Shown: piece after piece, positions 8,563 to 16,887 of the stretch
Layout of the letters: every line of letters starts with the position of its first letter
How positions within the stretch are numbered: position 1 is the first letter of the stretch
Source: an uncultured Spirochaetales bacterium
GTDB taxonomy: Bacteria; Spirochaetota; Spirochaetia; Sphaerochaetales; Sphaerochaetaceae
DNA length: 64,000 nt
NCBI GenBank assembly: GCA_944388965.1
Contig: CALXKL010000006.1
Location: 62,001-126,000, forward strand
Reading direction: 5' to 3'
Made by a program: the position numbers and the translations under genes
The notes under the pieces: generated by a model
Database searches by the model: none
What the model saw: only the letters and a program-made list of their open reading frames with translations
Told to the model about the DNA's origin: nothing

Positions 8563-9674
8563 ATGAAATCCTTTACGGCCTGCACATCCTCATATGAAGG
8601 CGCCGTCCCTTCGATGAGATTCGACAGAAGCACTTCGCTCTTTCTCACGTCGTTTCTTCCAATTACATCAGAATAACGGACCGTAGAGCACCCTCCGTCC
8701 CTGCTCTTGCGCATGACATAGATGTTGTCCTTTCTCTTGACGGAATCGACGATCTCCGCGTAATGGGTCGAGAACACAAGGACTGCTCCCTTTGTATTCA
8801 CTTCGCCATCCTGGAAGAAGTCTATTAGAAGCTGGACAAGGCGCTTGTTCAGATTGTCCTCGATCTCGTCGACCAGGAGGTATCCGCCACCAGCAAGGAC
8901 ATCGGCGGCGACATGAAAGAGCTGAGTCCCTTTTATCGTGCCGGATGACAGCAGATCGGATATCCGATCATCCCTGACACGTCTTGCCGATCCATCATTG
9001 TTGAACCGGACACGGACCATGCCATCTTCTAGGCATACCTCGTCCAGAGACCGGTCAAAGACATGAAGATACGCCGGCTCGATTGCACCATCGAGAAAGG
9101 AGAACCTCTCGCACAGATGAGAGAGGACGCCGGATATCGGACAGCTTGGGGCCGTCAGTGCCATGACTATGCTGTCATCGTCTTTCATGAATCCCCTCAG
9201 CTGAGAAACGAGATCCATTCTGGAATGGATGAGCATGTCTTCGGAATACTCAAACAGTCTGGCCCTGCTCCTCACAAGACTCATTCGCTTACCATAGAGT
9301 CTCTCATCAGCATATACGAGCCTGTCTCCATTCGAGGTGAACTCCGACTCCAACCTGTAGAACATCCCATCCTGGAAGAAGTCGACGACCATGATCGAAC
9401 CGCGGGAAAGGAACTGCGGAGCAGAAGGAATCTGGTCAAGGCTCAACCTGCTGGCAACTATCGACAAGGCCAGGTCGACAAGACGCAGAGCGCTTGTCTT
9501 GCCGGCTGCATTGATACCCACAAGTGCAACGATGTTCTGGGAACTCACGACATTTGTCACACTTGAGACATGCTGACCTGCGACGACACGATCGCTGGCA
9601 GTGAAGTCGATGACGAATTCATCCGAGAAGACACTGATGTTCCTGAACTCCAGACGGAGAAGACGAAATGGCAT
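8541..9674 (-). CDS. AAA (ABC/SMC-like) ATPase of a putative defence pair
   Basis: A 377-residue ATPase of the AAA_15/AAA_21 (COG1106-like) type. Walker A GINAAGKT is at 53-60, an ABC-like signature LSSGT at 242-246, Walker B LLVDEIED near 266-273 and the H-loop STHYAEIVD near 302. Between Walker A and the signature is a helical insert, as in RloA/AbiLi/OLD proteins. ATG 9674 has AAGGA nine bases upstream. It overlaps the TOPRIM-like gene downstream. A perfect inverted repeat lies 40-70 bases upstream. Its composition and lone position between housekeeping genes suggest horizontal transfer. The likely role is sensing phage or damaged DNA and unleashing the partner nuclease; this is inference from architecture. 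Confidence 0.8.
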   Translation of the reverse strand: MPFRLLRLEFRNISVFSDEFVIDFTASDRVVAGQHVSSVTNVVSSQNIVALVGINAAGKTSALRLVDLALSIVASRLSLDQIPSAPQFLSRGSIMVVDFFQDGMFYRLESEFTSNGDRLVYADERLYGKRMSLVRSRARLFEYSEDMLIHSRMDLVSQLRGFMKDDDSIVMALTAPSCPISGVLSHLCERFSFLDGAIEPAYLHVFDRSLDEVCLEDGMVRVRFNNDGSARRVRDDRISDLLSSGTIKGTQLFHVAADVLAGGGYLLVDEIEDNLNKRLVQLLIDFFQDGEVNTKGAVLVFSTHYAEIVDSVKRKDNIYVMRKSRDGGCSTVRYSDVIGRNDVRKSEVLLSNLIEGTAPSYEDVQAVKDFMCRRISG

Positions 9675-9714
9675 GGGCGGACTTCCTTTTGGTTCACATC
9701 TTATCCCAAGAAAA

Positions 9715-9745
9715 CAGATTTGACCAGATTATTTGTTCAAATCTG
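9715..9745. promoter_or_regulatory. Perfect 9-bp inverted repeat upstream of the ATPase/TOPRIM operon
   Basis: CAGATTTGA (9715-9723) and TCAAATCTG (9737-9745) are separated by 13 bases, a centre-to-centre distance of 22 bp or about two helical turns. The centre also carries CCAGATTA. It may be an operator of the leftward ATPase/TOPRIM genes. No regulator gene adjoins it. Confidence 0.45.
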
Positions 9746-9899
9746 ATGATAAACTGAAATATCAGCATTATTACCACAGTTTCGGCGTTGTTTTTCTACC
9801 GTAATATGATAGTAGAACGCGAACCAGAAACGAACTGCCGTGCAGTCATACATCCCTTACGGCAGCCGTTGTTTCAGCAAAATGGCCTGCAGAGGATTG

Positions 9900-11279
9900 T
9901 CATCTCGAAAAATCGCGATAATCCTCCGCAAACGGGAAGGGACGCAAGGCGCTTATGAAACCGACGATGTCACCAAGCGAATAACCCCCATCGCGAATAG
10001 TATCAAGCGACGGACCTCCGCAGCTTCGCTCCAGATAGCACCATAGTGGACTGCCCGAATCCCCGTCATAGTCACCGTTTCTGAAGAGGTAGTACTCGTA
10101 TTCAAGCGCTACAGGATAGTAGAGGGTATTTCCATCTTCAGACAACTCGAACCAGAAGAACCCATATGTTTTGTTCTTCAGATTCTCATTCTCCCGCTGG
10201 GACTTGACCCTTTCCCAGGAGACTCCACGTGGCACATCTGAAATGTCGCCATCGAACATGATTTGCCCAGGCTTGTAGAAGAATTCCTCATAGCCCGCAA
10301 GGAAAGTACCTTCGGCCTTCGGCTCAGTGTCATCTTCCTTGTATTTATCAACATCCGGAATCGGCAGCTGCCCGGCTTCGATCAGAGCGTTGATGACTGT
10401 GACATAATCATTCATCCTGGCTGCCTTCATTTCGCTGATGTTGAAGTACGTGTCCATGTACTTCCAGAATGCCTTGTCCGTAAGTCCGTTCCAATTATCG
10501 TATACCCTAAAGGCATCAAAGAGCTCCATTGGACAGAAGAGCGTCCAGTTTTCATCCAGGTAGAAGCCGTACTGGATCACGTCCTTGTATTCGGATCCTC
10601 CCTGGTTTGCGAAAGGCCCCTGGCTCTGCCAGGCGATCTCAAGCCTTCCCAATGTCCCCGTCAGAGGCTGGTCATGATGGTTGTCATATCTGATGAAGAA
10701 AAGATCTCCATCTTTGTGTTCCGGAATGACGATGGAACTTATATCCTCGTTGGAGTACTGAGACTTCCAGTCTCCGGTGACATCCGAAGCGGAAGGAATC
10801 GGCAACAGCGACCCCTTCCTGTCCAGCAGCAGGTCAAGAGCATACTCGTAGTCGTTTCTGATCTCCTTCATGCCCAGGCCGAAGTAGACGGACATGTACC
10901 ACCAGAACGGATTGCCGGTATCTGGTCTGAAGCCTCCTCCTTCCTCATAGACGGTCTGAATGTATGGCGGAATGTAGAGGATGTAGTTGTACTTCATTCC
11001 ATCTCCGTTCGTCTGGATCTCGCCATCAACAAGATACTCGACATAGAACGTGTCCGGATCGTCTTCGTTCAGCTGGAGCAGGACGCCGACGATCTCCTCA
11101 CCGACGACATATGAACTGCGTGCTGAACTAGAGGCAGCCCTTCCCGACCCTATTCTGTCCACGTTGCTTTCGACAGTGTAGCCGGAAGCAGAACCGGTTG
11201 ACGGCGTGTCCGCGGACGGGTCGCAGGAACAGACGAGCACCAGAACAATCAACGACAGAACAATGAGAACCCTCTTCAT
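9900..11279 (-). CDS. Lipoprotein built of three divergent repeats, unknown function
   Basis: A 459-residue secreted lipoprotein. The signal peptide is MKRVLIVLSLIVLVLVCSC with the probable lipidated cysteine at 19, a relaxed spirochaete-type lipobox. Three related units of about 130 residues follow. Each ends in an aromatic helix block: NPFWWYMSVYF, then DKAFWKYMDTYF, then SPLWCYLERS. Each block is followed by a helix, and in the first two by LPIP. The first half of each unit is rich in Tyr/Trp and acidic residues (beta-like). ATG 11279 has AGAGGGA upstream; the frame could begin 7 codons earlier at 11300. It precedes tRNA-Val and stands alone. No family is recognised. Confidence 0.75.
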   Translation of the reverse strand: MKRVLIVLSLIVLVLVCSCDPSADTPSTGSASGYTVESNVDRIGSGRAASSSARSSYVVGEEIVGVLLQLNEDDPDTFYVEYLVDGEIQTNGDGMKYNYILYIPPYIQTVYEEGGGFRPDTGNPFWWYMSVYFGLGMKEIRNDYEYALDLLLDRKGSLLPIPSASDVTGDWKSQYSNEDISSIVIPEHKDGDLFFIRYDNHHDQPLTGTLGRLEIAWQSQGPFANQGGSEYKDVIQYGFYLDENWTLFCPMELFDAFRVYDNWNGLTDKAFWKYMDTYFNISEMKAARMNDYVTVINALIEAGQLPIPDVDKYKEDDTEPKAEGTFLAGYEEFFYKPGQIMFDGDISDVPRGVSWERVKSQRENENLKNKTYGFFWFELSEDGNTLYYPVALEYEYYLFRNGDYDGDSGSPLWCYLERSCGGPSLDTIRDGGYSLGDIVGFISALRPFPFAEDYRDFSR

Positions 11280-11351
11280 ATCATTTCCCTCTGAGCTCAC
11301 GATACAACCGGATTCACGGGGGGGGCAATAGTCCGATGGCCCCTGTATATG

Positions 11352-11384
11352 AAAAGACCCTGAATCCTCGAGGAAACAGGGTCT
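11352..11384 (-). terminator. Terminator downstream of tRNA-Val
   Basis: On the minus strand, AGACCCTG pairs with CAGGGTCT around a loop that itself contains CCTCGAGG, followed by TTTT. It begins 12 bases after the tRNA. Confidence 0.8.
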
Positions 11385-11396
11385 GGACTGGAATCA

Positions 11397-11468
11397 TGGG
11401 CGCGAGCAGGATCGAACTGCTGACCCCCGCCGTGTGAAGGCGATGCTCTCCCGCTGAGCTACGCGCCC
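11397..11468 (-). tRNA. tRNA-Val (anticodon CAC)
   Basis: A complete cloverleaf on the minus strand: acceptor GGGCGCG/CGCGCCC, D-stem GCTC/GAGC, anticodon stem TCGCC/GGCGG with loop TTCACAC (anticodon CAC, reads GTG), T-loop TTCGATC, discriminator A. The 3' CCA is not encoded. Confidence 0.93.
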
Positions 11469-11524
11469 GTCTGTCCGATGGGATGCATTATGGCCAAAAG
11501 AAGAGGAAATGTAAAGACAGGGCA

Positions 11525-12271
11525 TCAGAGCCCCTTCTCCAGAAGATTCTCCTTTGTCGCCTTGACTATGAGCATCATGGGTCGCTCGAGCTCGCTCTCC
11601 AGCTCTGGATGTGCCTCCAGGAAGGCCTCGTCAGGCATGACCTCCCTCACTGCATCAAGATGGAATGACAGGGCTATCAGAGGCTCGAGGATCTGGCTAA
11701 GCGTATGGTGGACCTTGCGGACGCTGCATCCAAGGAAGCTCGTGTCGCGCACGGAGGGACGGAAGTAGCCCTGCACTGGCCAGAAGAGACCATCCTCGTC
11801 CTTTTTGAACTCCTGCCTGATGCCCGCCGTGTACACAGGATGCTCGATGGTAAAGAGGAGCTGCCCTTGCCGCTTCAGCGTCCTGTGGATGAGGGCATAG
11901 ACCTTGTCCAGGTCCTCGATGTAGTGCAGGGCGAGGTTCGAGAAGACCAGGTCGAAACCATCCACGGGATACCGGTAGCCGAGAATGTCCTCCTGGATGA
12001 AGTCTATGTTCCTGTCGGGGAACTTCTCTCTTGCAACGGCGAGCATGCACCCCGAAGAGTCCACTGCAGTGACGGATGCCGCCCCTTTCTGTGCGAAGAA
12101 GGCGCTGTGCCAGCCATAACCGCAGCCGAGATCCAGCACATGCCTGCCCTCCACGGAAGGAATCAAAGGCTTCAGCGTGCTCCACTCCCCGCTTGCCTCA
12201 AGCCCGCCTTGGGAGCGTTCCATCCTGCCATAGGCCGAAAAGAAGGCCTCGTCATCGTATTGCGTCTTCAT
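11525..12271 (-). CDS. Class I SAM-dependent methyltransferase
   Basis: A 248-residue Rossmann-fold methyltransferase. Motif I is VLDLGCGYGWHSAFFA (about residues 46-61), followed by the acidic motif II VTAVDSSGCML and the post-II FDLVFSNLALHYIED. The N-terminus (YDDEAFFSAYGRM) and C-terminal half resemble the UbiE/BioC-like Methyltransf_11 group with an extended C-terminal cap. ATG 12271 follows GGAGGG on its strand; the frame runs further to 12325. Substrate unknown. The gene lies between tRNA-Val and the acetylesterase and forms no clear operon. Confidence 0.85.
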   Translation of the reverse strand: MKTQYDDEAFFSAYGRMERSQGGLEASGEWSTLKPLIPSVEGRHVLDLGCGYGWHSAFFAQKGAASVTAVDSSGCMLAVAREKFPDRNIDFIQEDILGYRYPVDGFDLVFSNLALHYIEDLDKVYALIHRTLKRQGQLLFTIEHPVYTAGIRQEFKKDEDGLFWPVQGYFRPSVRDTSFLGCSVRKVHHTLSQILEPLIALSFHLDAVREVMPDEAFLEAHPELESELERPMMLIVKATKENLLEKGL

Positions 12272-12371
12272 TTCCCGCCCTCCAGCCGGTGTCGGTTTCA
12301 TGTCCAATTCCTCTTTGCATTCCATTTCCGATGTGGCCAGGAAATCGGGAGATTCCTCATGCCATGCAGAG

Positions 12372-13040
12372 TCAGAGTCCCTTTCTCAGGAAAGGAAGAT
12401 CGTAATCCCCCATCGCCTCGTACACGAGCCTTGCGATGGCACGGGCGCCCTCAGGACGCAGATGCGTGTTGTCGCTCTTGCCATTCGGATAGTTCTCATA
12501 GACGCCTGCAGGGAAGTTCATGAACCACTCCAGGCTCTTCTCCTCGCCCATGCGGTTGAGGATGGCCAAGGTGCGCTGCGTCATCTCCAGAAACGGAATC
12601 CCCTTCTCCCTTGCAACCGCCTCCATGGCCTCCGGATAGCCGAAATGGGTGTTCACCGCAACCCCGTTCTGGAAGTTGCGTCTGCTTATGGATGATGCCA
12701 GGATGACGGACACCCCCTTCTTCGAGAGGTTGTCAATCATGTAGCACAGATTCCTCCTGAAGCTTCCGTCCGGGTCGGTGTAGCGGAAGACCTCGGGCTT
12801 GTTCTCGTTGTGTCCGAACTGGATCAGGACCCAGTCGCCCTTTTGGGCCTTCCAGAAGCAGTCGTAGAAGACGCCCTCGAGGAGGATCATCTCTGTCGAG
12901 CGGCCGTTGAGGGCCATGTTGTCGAGAAGCCAGCCATCGGCAAGATAGGGCTGGAACATCTCGCCCCAGCCGGTCTCAGGACGGGCCGAAGCCTCCTTTA
13001 CCGCACAGGTGGAATCACCAAGAAGAAACAGTGTCGCCAT
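12372..13040 (-). CDS. SGNH-hydrolase, rhamnogalacturonan acetylesterase-like
   Basis: A 222-residue GDSL/SGNH hydrolase without a signal peptide. Block I FLLGDSTCAV holds the nucleophile Ser near residue 9, block II is MALNGRST, block III QFGHNEN carries the oxyanion Asn, and block V DNTHLRPEGA holds the catalytic Asp/His. The PEVFRYTDPDGSFRRNL insertion and overall length match rhamnogalacturonan acetylesterases, which remove acetyl groups from pectin. That fits the polygalacturonase and uronate genes elsewhere in the window. Lack of an export signal suggests it acts on oligosaccharides already taken up. It is divergent from hppA. Confidence 0.85.
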   Translation of the reverse strand: MATLFLLGDSTCAVKEASARPETGWGEMFQPYLADGWLLDNMALNGRSTEMILLEGVFYDCFWKAQKGDWVLIQFGHNENKPEVFRYTDPDGSFRRNLCYMIDNLSKKGVSVILASSISRRNFQNGVAVNTHFGYPEAMEAVAREKGIPFLEMTQRTLAILNRMGEEKSLEWFMNFPAGVYENYPNGKSDNTHLRPEGARAIARLVYEAMGDYDLPFLRKGL

Positions 13041-13161
13041 ATGGGAGAATCTAGCACGAAAGCATCCTTTGCGTCACTTCGCGGACACAGCAGTACAACA
13101 AGGCCCATACATTCCGTGTTTTCTTGGCACATCATCAGAATAAAGCCTGTGAATTTCCGTT

Positions 13162-13189
13162 TTGCACATTCTGAAAGCCATGATAGACT
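13162..13189 (+). promoter_or_regulatory. Candidate sigma-70 promoter for hppA
   Basis: TTGCAC and TAGACT are separated by 16 bases, about 75 bases upstream of the hppA start. The rest of the 13041-13263 intergenic stretch shows nothing else of note. Confidence 0.45.
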
Positions 13190-13263
13190 GAAAACGGAAA
13201 GACTGGTGGAGACTCCATCAGGACATCTCCACCTCCCCGCATGAATCAAAGGAGGCGGAGCAC

Positions 13264-15333
13264 ATGCAGACATTCTTCATCCTATCGTTCCTTACATCCA
13301 TACTTGCGTTCCTCTTCGCCCTGTATCTCTATCTCTGGGTGAAACGGCAGAAGGTCGTCAACGGAGAGATAGACAGGATCTCACTCCTGATCAAGAAGGG
13401 TGCCGACACCTTCATCGCCCGTGAATACAGGCTGCTTGGCATGTTCGCAGGCGTGGTGGCCCTCCTGATCCTGGTCCTGTTCCCCTCTCCCATCTGGAGT
13501 GGCAGACCTGTGGACAACATCATGACCGCAGTGGCCTATCTGGCGGGAACTGCACTGTCCGCACTGGCCGGCAAGATCGGCATACTCGTGGCCACGCTCT
13601 CCAACGGCAGGTGTGCCGAGAGCGCCCAGAATGGTCTCAAGGACGCCTTCCTGGTCGGCTTCAGAGGAGGAGCGGTCATGGGACTCCTGGTCGTGGGCTG
13701 CTGCCTGTTCGGCGTCGCGGCCGTGCTGATGATCGCCGGCGACACGAGCGTGCTCCTGGGCTTCTCTTTCGGCGCAAGCTCCCTTGCCCTCTTCGCAAAG
13801 GCAGGAGGTGGAATCTTCACCAAGACGGCGGACGTCTCGGCAGACCTGACGGGAAAGGTAGAGCTTGGAATCGCGGAGGACGATCCACGCAACCCGGCGG
13901 TCATAGCGGACAACGTGGGAGACAATGTCGGTGACGTCGCAGGAATGGGGGCGGACCTGTTCGACTCGAACGTGGCGGCCATGACCAGCGCCCTGGTCAT
14001 CGCACAGGGGCTGGCAATGCCCGGCCTGGCCGCGATGGAGATGGTGCTGTGCTACTCCCTCCTCGGGCTCTTCGCCTCGATAATAGGAATCGCAACGGCG
14101 CGTGTCGGAAAGGACGGCAATCCGACAAGGGCGCTGAACAGCTCCACCTATGTCACGACCGCGATCTTCCTGGCGCTTACGGCCGGGGCCACGGTCCTGT
14201 TCGAAGGCTTCTCCTGGAGAATCTGGCTGTCGTCTGCCACGGGCCTGATCGTCGGACTGGTCATCGGACTGACCACAGACTACTTCACCGACGACACGAA
14301 GCCCATCGTGAAGAGGGTCGCGCATGCCTCGGCGTCGGGACCCGCCTTCACCATCCTGTCGGGAACCAGCTACGGCTTCATCTCGTGTCTGCCGGCCATG
14401 GTCGGCATCGCGCTGTCCGCCCTCATCTCATACCAGCTTTGCGCTCCCATGGGTGACGGCTGCGCGATCTTCGGCATCGCGATGTCGGCGGTCGGAATGC
14501 TATCGATCGTCGGTATGATCATCTCCAACGACGCATACGGACCGATCGTCGACAACGCCAGGGGCCTGGCGGAGATGGGAGGCCTTGGAGAGGACACCAT
14601 AAGGACCGCGGACGAACTTGACAGCGCCGGCAACACGGTCAAGGCCGTCACAAAGGGCTTCTCGATCGGAGCGGCCGGTCTCACGGTCATCTCCCTGCTG
14701 GGAGCATTCATGTCGGAGACCAACGTCGCGCTTGCCCAGCTGGGCAAGGAGGCGATCACGGGATTCGACATCATGGATCCGACTGTGTTCTTCGGCCTCC
14801 TGGTCGGAGCCTCGATACCCGCCGTCTTCTCCGCCATGCTCATCCTCGGCGTCGACAAGAACGCACAGCGCATGGTCGCAGAGATACACCGCCAGTTCGA
14901 CACCATCGTGGGCCTGAAGGAGGGAAAGGCGGATCCCGACTATTCGAAGTGCATCGACATCGCCACGCGCGGTGCGCTTCGCGAGCTGATTCCGGCAGGC
15001 ATGGTCGCGATCGTCACCACCCTTCTGGTCGGCTTCATCGCCGGTCCCGCGGCAATCGGCGGCTTCCTGGTGGGCAACATAGTAAGCGGCCTCCTGCTCG
15101 CACTGTTCATGTCGAACGCCGGCGGGCTGTGGGACAACTCGAAGAAGTACGTCGAATCAGGTGCGGAGGGTGGCAAGGGCAGCGACGCCCACAAGGCCGC
15201 CGTCATCGGCGACACGGTGGGAGATCCGTACAAGGACACCGCAGGACCTTCGATAAACACCCAGATCACGGTCGTATCGCTGGTGGCATCCCTGGCATCG
15301 GCGCTCTTCGCATCGTTCTCGCTCTTCGGCTGA
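13264..15333 (+). CDS. hppA: Membrane-bound ion-pumping pyrophosphatase
   Basis: Couples pyrophosphate hydrolysis to outward ion pumping. The 689-residue protein with about 16 membrane helices has the canonical catalytic blocks: FTKTADVSADLTGKVE, EDDPRNPAVIADNVGDNVGD with its pyrophosphate/Mg-binding Asp cluster, MGADLFDSNVAA, and the C-terminal DTVGDPYKDTAGPS. The GNTVKA sequence has Lys where K+-dependent enzymes have Ala, so this should be a K+-independent form, most of which pump protons. ATG 13264 has an AAAGGAGG ribosome site. A single-gene unit with its own terminator. It would save energy by using pyrophosphate from biosynthesis, as in other anaerobic spirochaetes. Confidence 0.96.
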   Translation: MQTFFILSFLTSILAFLFALYLYLWVKRQKVVNGEIDRISLLIKKGADTFIAREYRLLGMFAGVVALLILVLFPSPIWSGRPVDNIMTAVAYLAGTALSALAGKIGILVATLSNGRCAESAQNGLKDAFLVGFRGGAVMGLLVVGCCLFGVAAVLMIAGDTSVLLGFSFGASSLALFAKAGGGIFTKTADVSADLTGKVELGIAEDDPRNPAVIADNVGDNVGDVAGMGADLFDSNVAAMTSALVIAQGLAMPGLAAMEMVLCYSLLGLFASIIGIATARVGKDGNPTRALNSSTYVTTAIFLALTAGATVLFEGFSWRIWLSSATGLIVGLVIGLTTDYFTDDTKPIVKRVAHASASGPAFTILSGTSYGFISCLPAMVGIALSALISYQLCAPMGDGCAIFGIAMSAVGMLSIVGMIISNDAYGPIVDNARGLAEMGGLGEDTIRTADELDSAGNTVKAVTKGFSIGAAGLTVISLLGAFMSETNVALAQLGKEAITGFDIMDPTVFFGLLVGASIPAVFSAMLILGVDKNAQRMVAEIHRQFDTIVGLKEGKADPDYSKCIDIATRGALRELIPAGMVAIVTTLLVGFIAGPAAIGGFLVGNIVSGLLLALFMSNAGGLWDNSKKYVESGAEGGKGSDAHKAAVIGDTVGDPYKDTAGPSINTQITVVSLVASLASALFASFSLFG

Positions 15334-15357
15334 CGAAGTCTTCGGATTCATTCGACA

Positions 15358-15386
15358 GGACCGGGCCTCAAAAGCCTGGTCCTTTT
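15358..15386 (+). terminator. Terminator of hppA
   Basis: GGACCGGGC pairs with GCCTGGTCC (one G-U pair), followed by TTTT, 24 bases after the stop. Confidence 0.85.
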
Positions 15387-15457
15387 GACATGACAGCCTT
15401 CCCTCTTGTCTGACAAAATGCTAATGTTTGTCGAAGACCAATCCAGGGAGGCGCATC

Positions 15458-16195
15458 TTGTCCTATCTCGAAAGCGCGAACTCGCTGCCGCTGTACCTCA
15501 TAGTCGGCGTCGTACTTCTCTTCATAGCAGGGCTTTGCCTGCTGTTCATCGTCAAAAGCTATCGTGCAGGTCTCGCGATCGGCATGGACAGAAAGGTCCT
15601 CATCAAGGCCGTGACGTCATCCGCATCGTTCACCGTCCTGCCGTCCATCTCCATACTTCTTGGCGTCATCGCCCTAGCGGGAAGTCTCGGTGTGCCTGTG
15701 GCCTGGCTCCGTCTGTCGGTCATAGGCAATCTGCAGTACGAGGCCACCGTGGCCGAGATGGCGGCAGAGAACATGGGCACCTCGCTTGACAGCTCGCTGC
15801 TCACGCTGGACCATCTGGTGACCATACTCGCCGTGATGACATTCGGCATCATCTGGGGCTGCCTCCTGTCGATCTTCACGATGAAGAAGTACTCCTCGAA
15901 GCTGGCCATCGGCCGCAGGTCCTCCGCGAAAGGCGGTGGCTTCGCCTCGATCGCCATGACGGCCATGATGATAGGACTGTGCTCGACATTCGTGGGCAGC
16001 TACCTGTCACAGGCGCTGAGGACGACGACGTTCGTGCCCTTCCTCACGGCCCTGGTGTCGGCACTCTTCATGGCGCTGTTCGACGCACTCTCCAGGAGAC
16101 GGTCGCTGCAGTTCCTGGACAGCTTCTCGCTGGCCCTCTCGATGCTTGCAGGCATGATCGGCAGCATCATCTTCACCGCGGGAGGCATCAGATGA
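15458..16195 (+). CDS. DUF5058-like membrane protein
   Basis: A 245-residue integral membrane protein with about six predicted helices, starting at once with a helix (LPLYLIVGVVLLFIAGLCLLFIVKSY). The pattern RAGLAIGMDRKVLIKAVTSSASFTVLPSISILLGVIAL and its partner gene are those I associate with the DUF5058 family; I am fairly but not fully sure of the name. The start is TTG 15458, with AGGGAGG six bases upstream; a TTG at 15428 has no ribosome site. It overlaps the next gene by 4 bases (ATGA). With that gene and the M20 peptidase it forms a tight three-gene operon, possibly a transporter feeding peptides or acyl-amino acids to the peptidase. That role is inferred. Confidence 0.78.
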   Translation: MSYLESANSLPLYLIVGVVLLFIAGLCLLFIVKSYRAGLAIGMDRKVLIKAVTSSASFTVLPSISILLGVIALAGSLGVPVAWLRLSVIGNLQYEATVAEMAAENMGTSLDSSLLTLDHLVTILAVMTFGIIWGCLLSIFTMKKYSSKLAIGRRSSAKGGGFASIAMTAMMIGLCSTFVGSYLSQALRTTTFVPFLTALVSALFMALFDALSRRRSLQFLDSFSLALSMLAGMIGSIIFTAGGIR

Positions 16196-16887
16196 ACATC
16201 AAGGAAGGGACATTCTCATACGAGGACTACACGGCCTCGATTCACAAAAGCGGTCGCATCGGGCTGTCCATCGCCCTGGTCATGCTGCTTGCCGCACCGT
16301 TCGTCTTCAGCCTCGTCACAGGAGCATCGATCCAGTGGGACGGCTTCGCCAAGGCGTCCATAGCGGTGTGCATAATCTATATCCCGTCGTGCATCGTCGA
16401 GTACCTGATCTACGTTCCTCTGCTTGGACCGGGTGCAAGCTATCTGGCATTCATCACGGGAAACATCACGAACCTGAAGCTTCCATGCGCCTTCAACGCA
16501 AGGGAGACGGCCGGAGCAGAGGTCGGCTCTAAGGAGAACGAGATCGTCTCCACCCTGTCTGTTGCCACGAGCAGCCTCGTGACGATGCTCGTCATCTTCA
16601 TCGGAGTCCTGGCCCTCATACCGCTGACACCGCTTCTGGAGAACCCCGTCCTCAAGCCGGCCTTCGACAACGTCATCCCCGCCCTCTTCGGAGCCCTGGG
16701 CTTCCAGTACTTCCGAAAGAGCCTGAAGCTGACCGCGATTCCGCTGGTCTTCATGACGGCGCTGTGCGTGGCCGTACCCTCGATGACAGGTTCGACGAGT
16801 TTCCTGATAATAGCATGTGGCGCCCTGGCAATCGGAGCTAGATACGTCTTTTTCCGCAAGGGTTGGATCAGTGAGGTGAAGCGATGA
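16192..16887 (+). CDS. Integral membrane protein, partner of the DUF5058-like protein
   Basis: A 231-residue membrane protein with about six helices. It has a short cytosolic N-terminus (NIKEGTFSYEDYTAS) and a conserved-looking central loop ITGNITNLKLPCAFNARETAG between helices 3 and 4. It overlaps the preceding and following genes by 4 bases each (ATGA at both ends), so it is translationally coupled to both. No enzymatic motif is seen. Two unlike membrane proteins with no ATPase suggest a two-subunit secondary transporter, with the peptidase acting on the imported compound. Function unknown. Confidence 0.75.
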   Translation: MNIKEGTFSYEDYTASIHKSGRIGLSIALVMLLAAPFVFSLVTGASIQWDGFAKASIAVCIIYIPSCIVEYLIYVPLLGPGASYLAFITGNITNLKLPCAFNARETAGAEVGSKENEIVSTLSVATSSLVTMLVIFIGVLALIPLTPLLENPVLKPAFDNVIPALFGALGFQYFRKSLKLTAIPLVFMTALCVAVPSMTGSTSFLIIACGALAIGARYVFFRKGWISEVKR

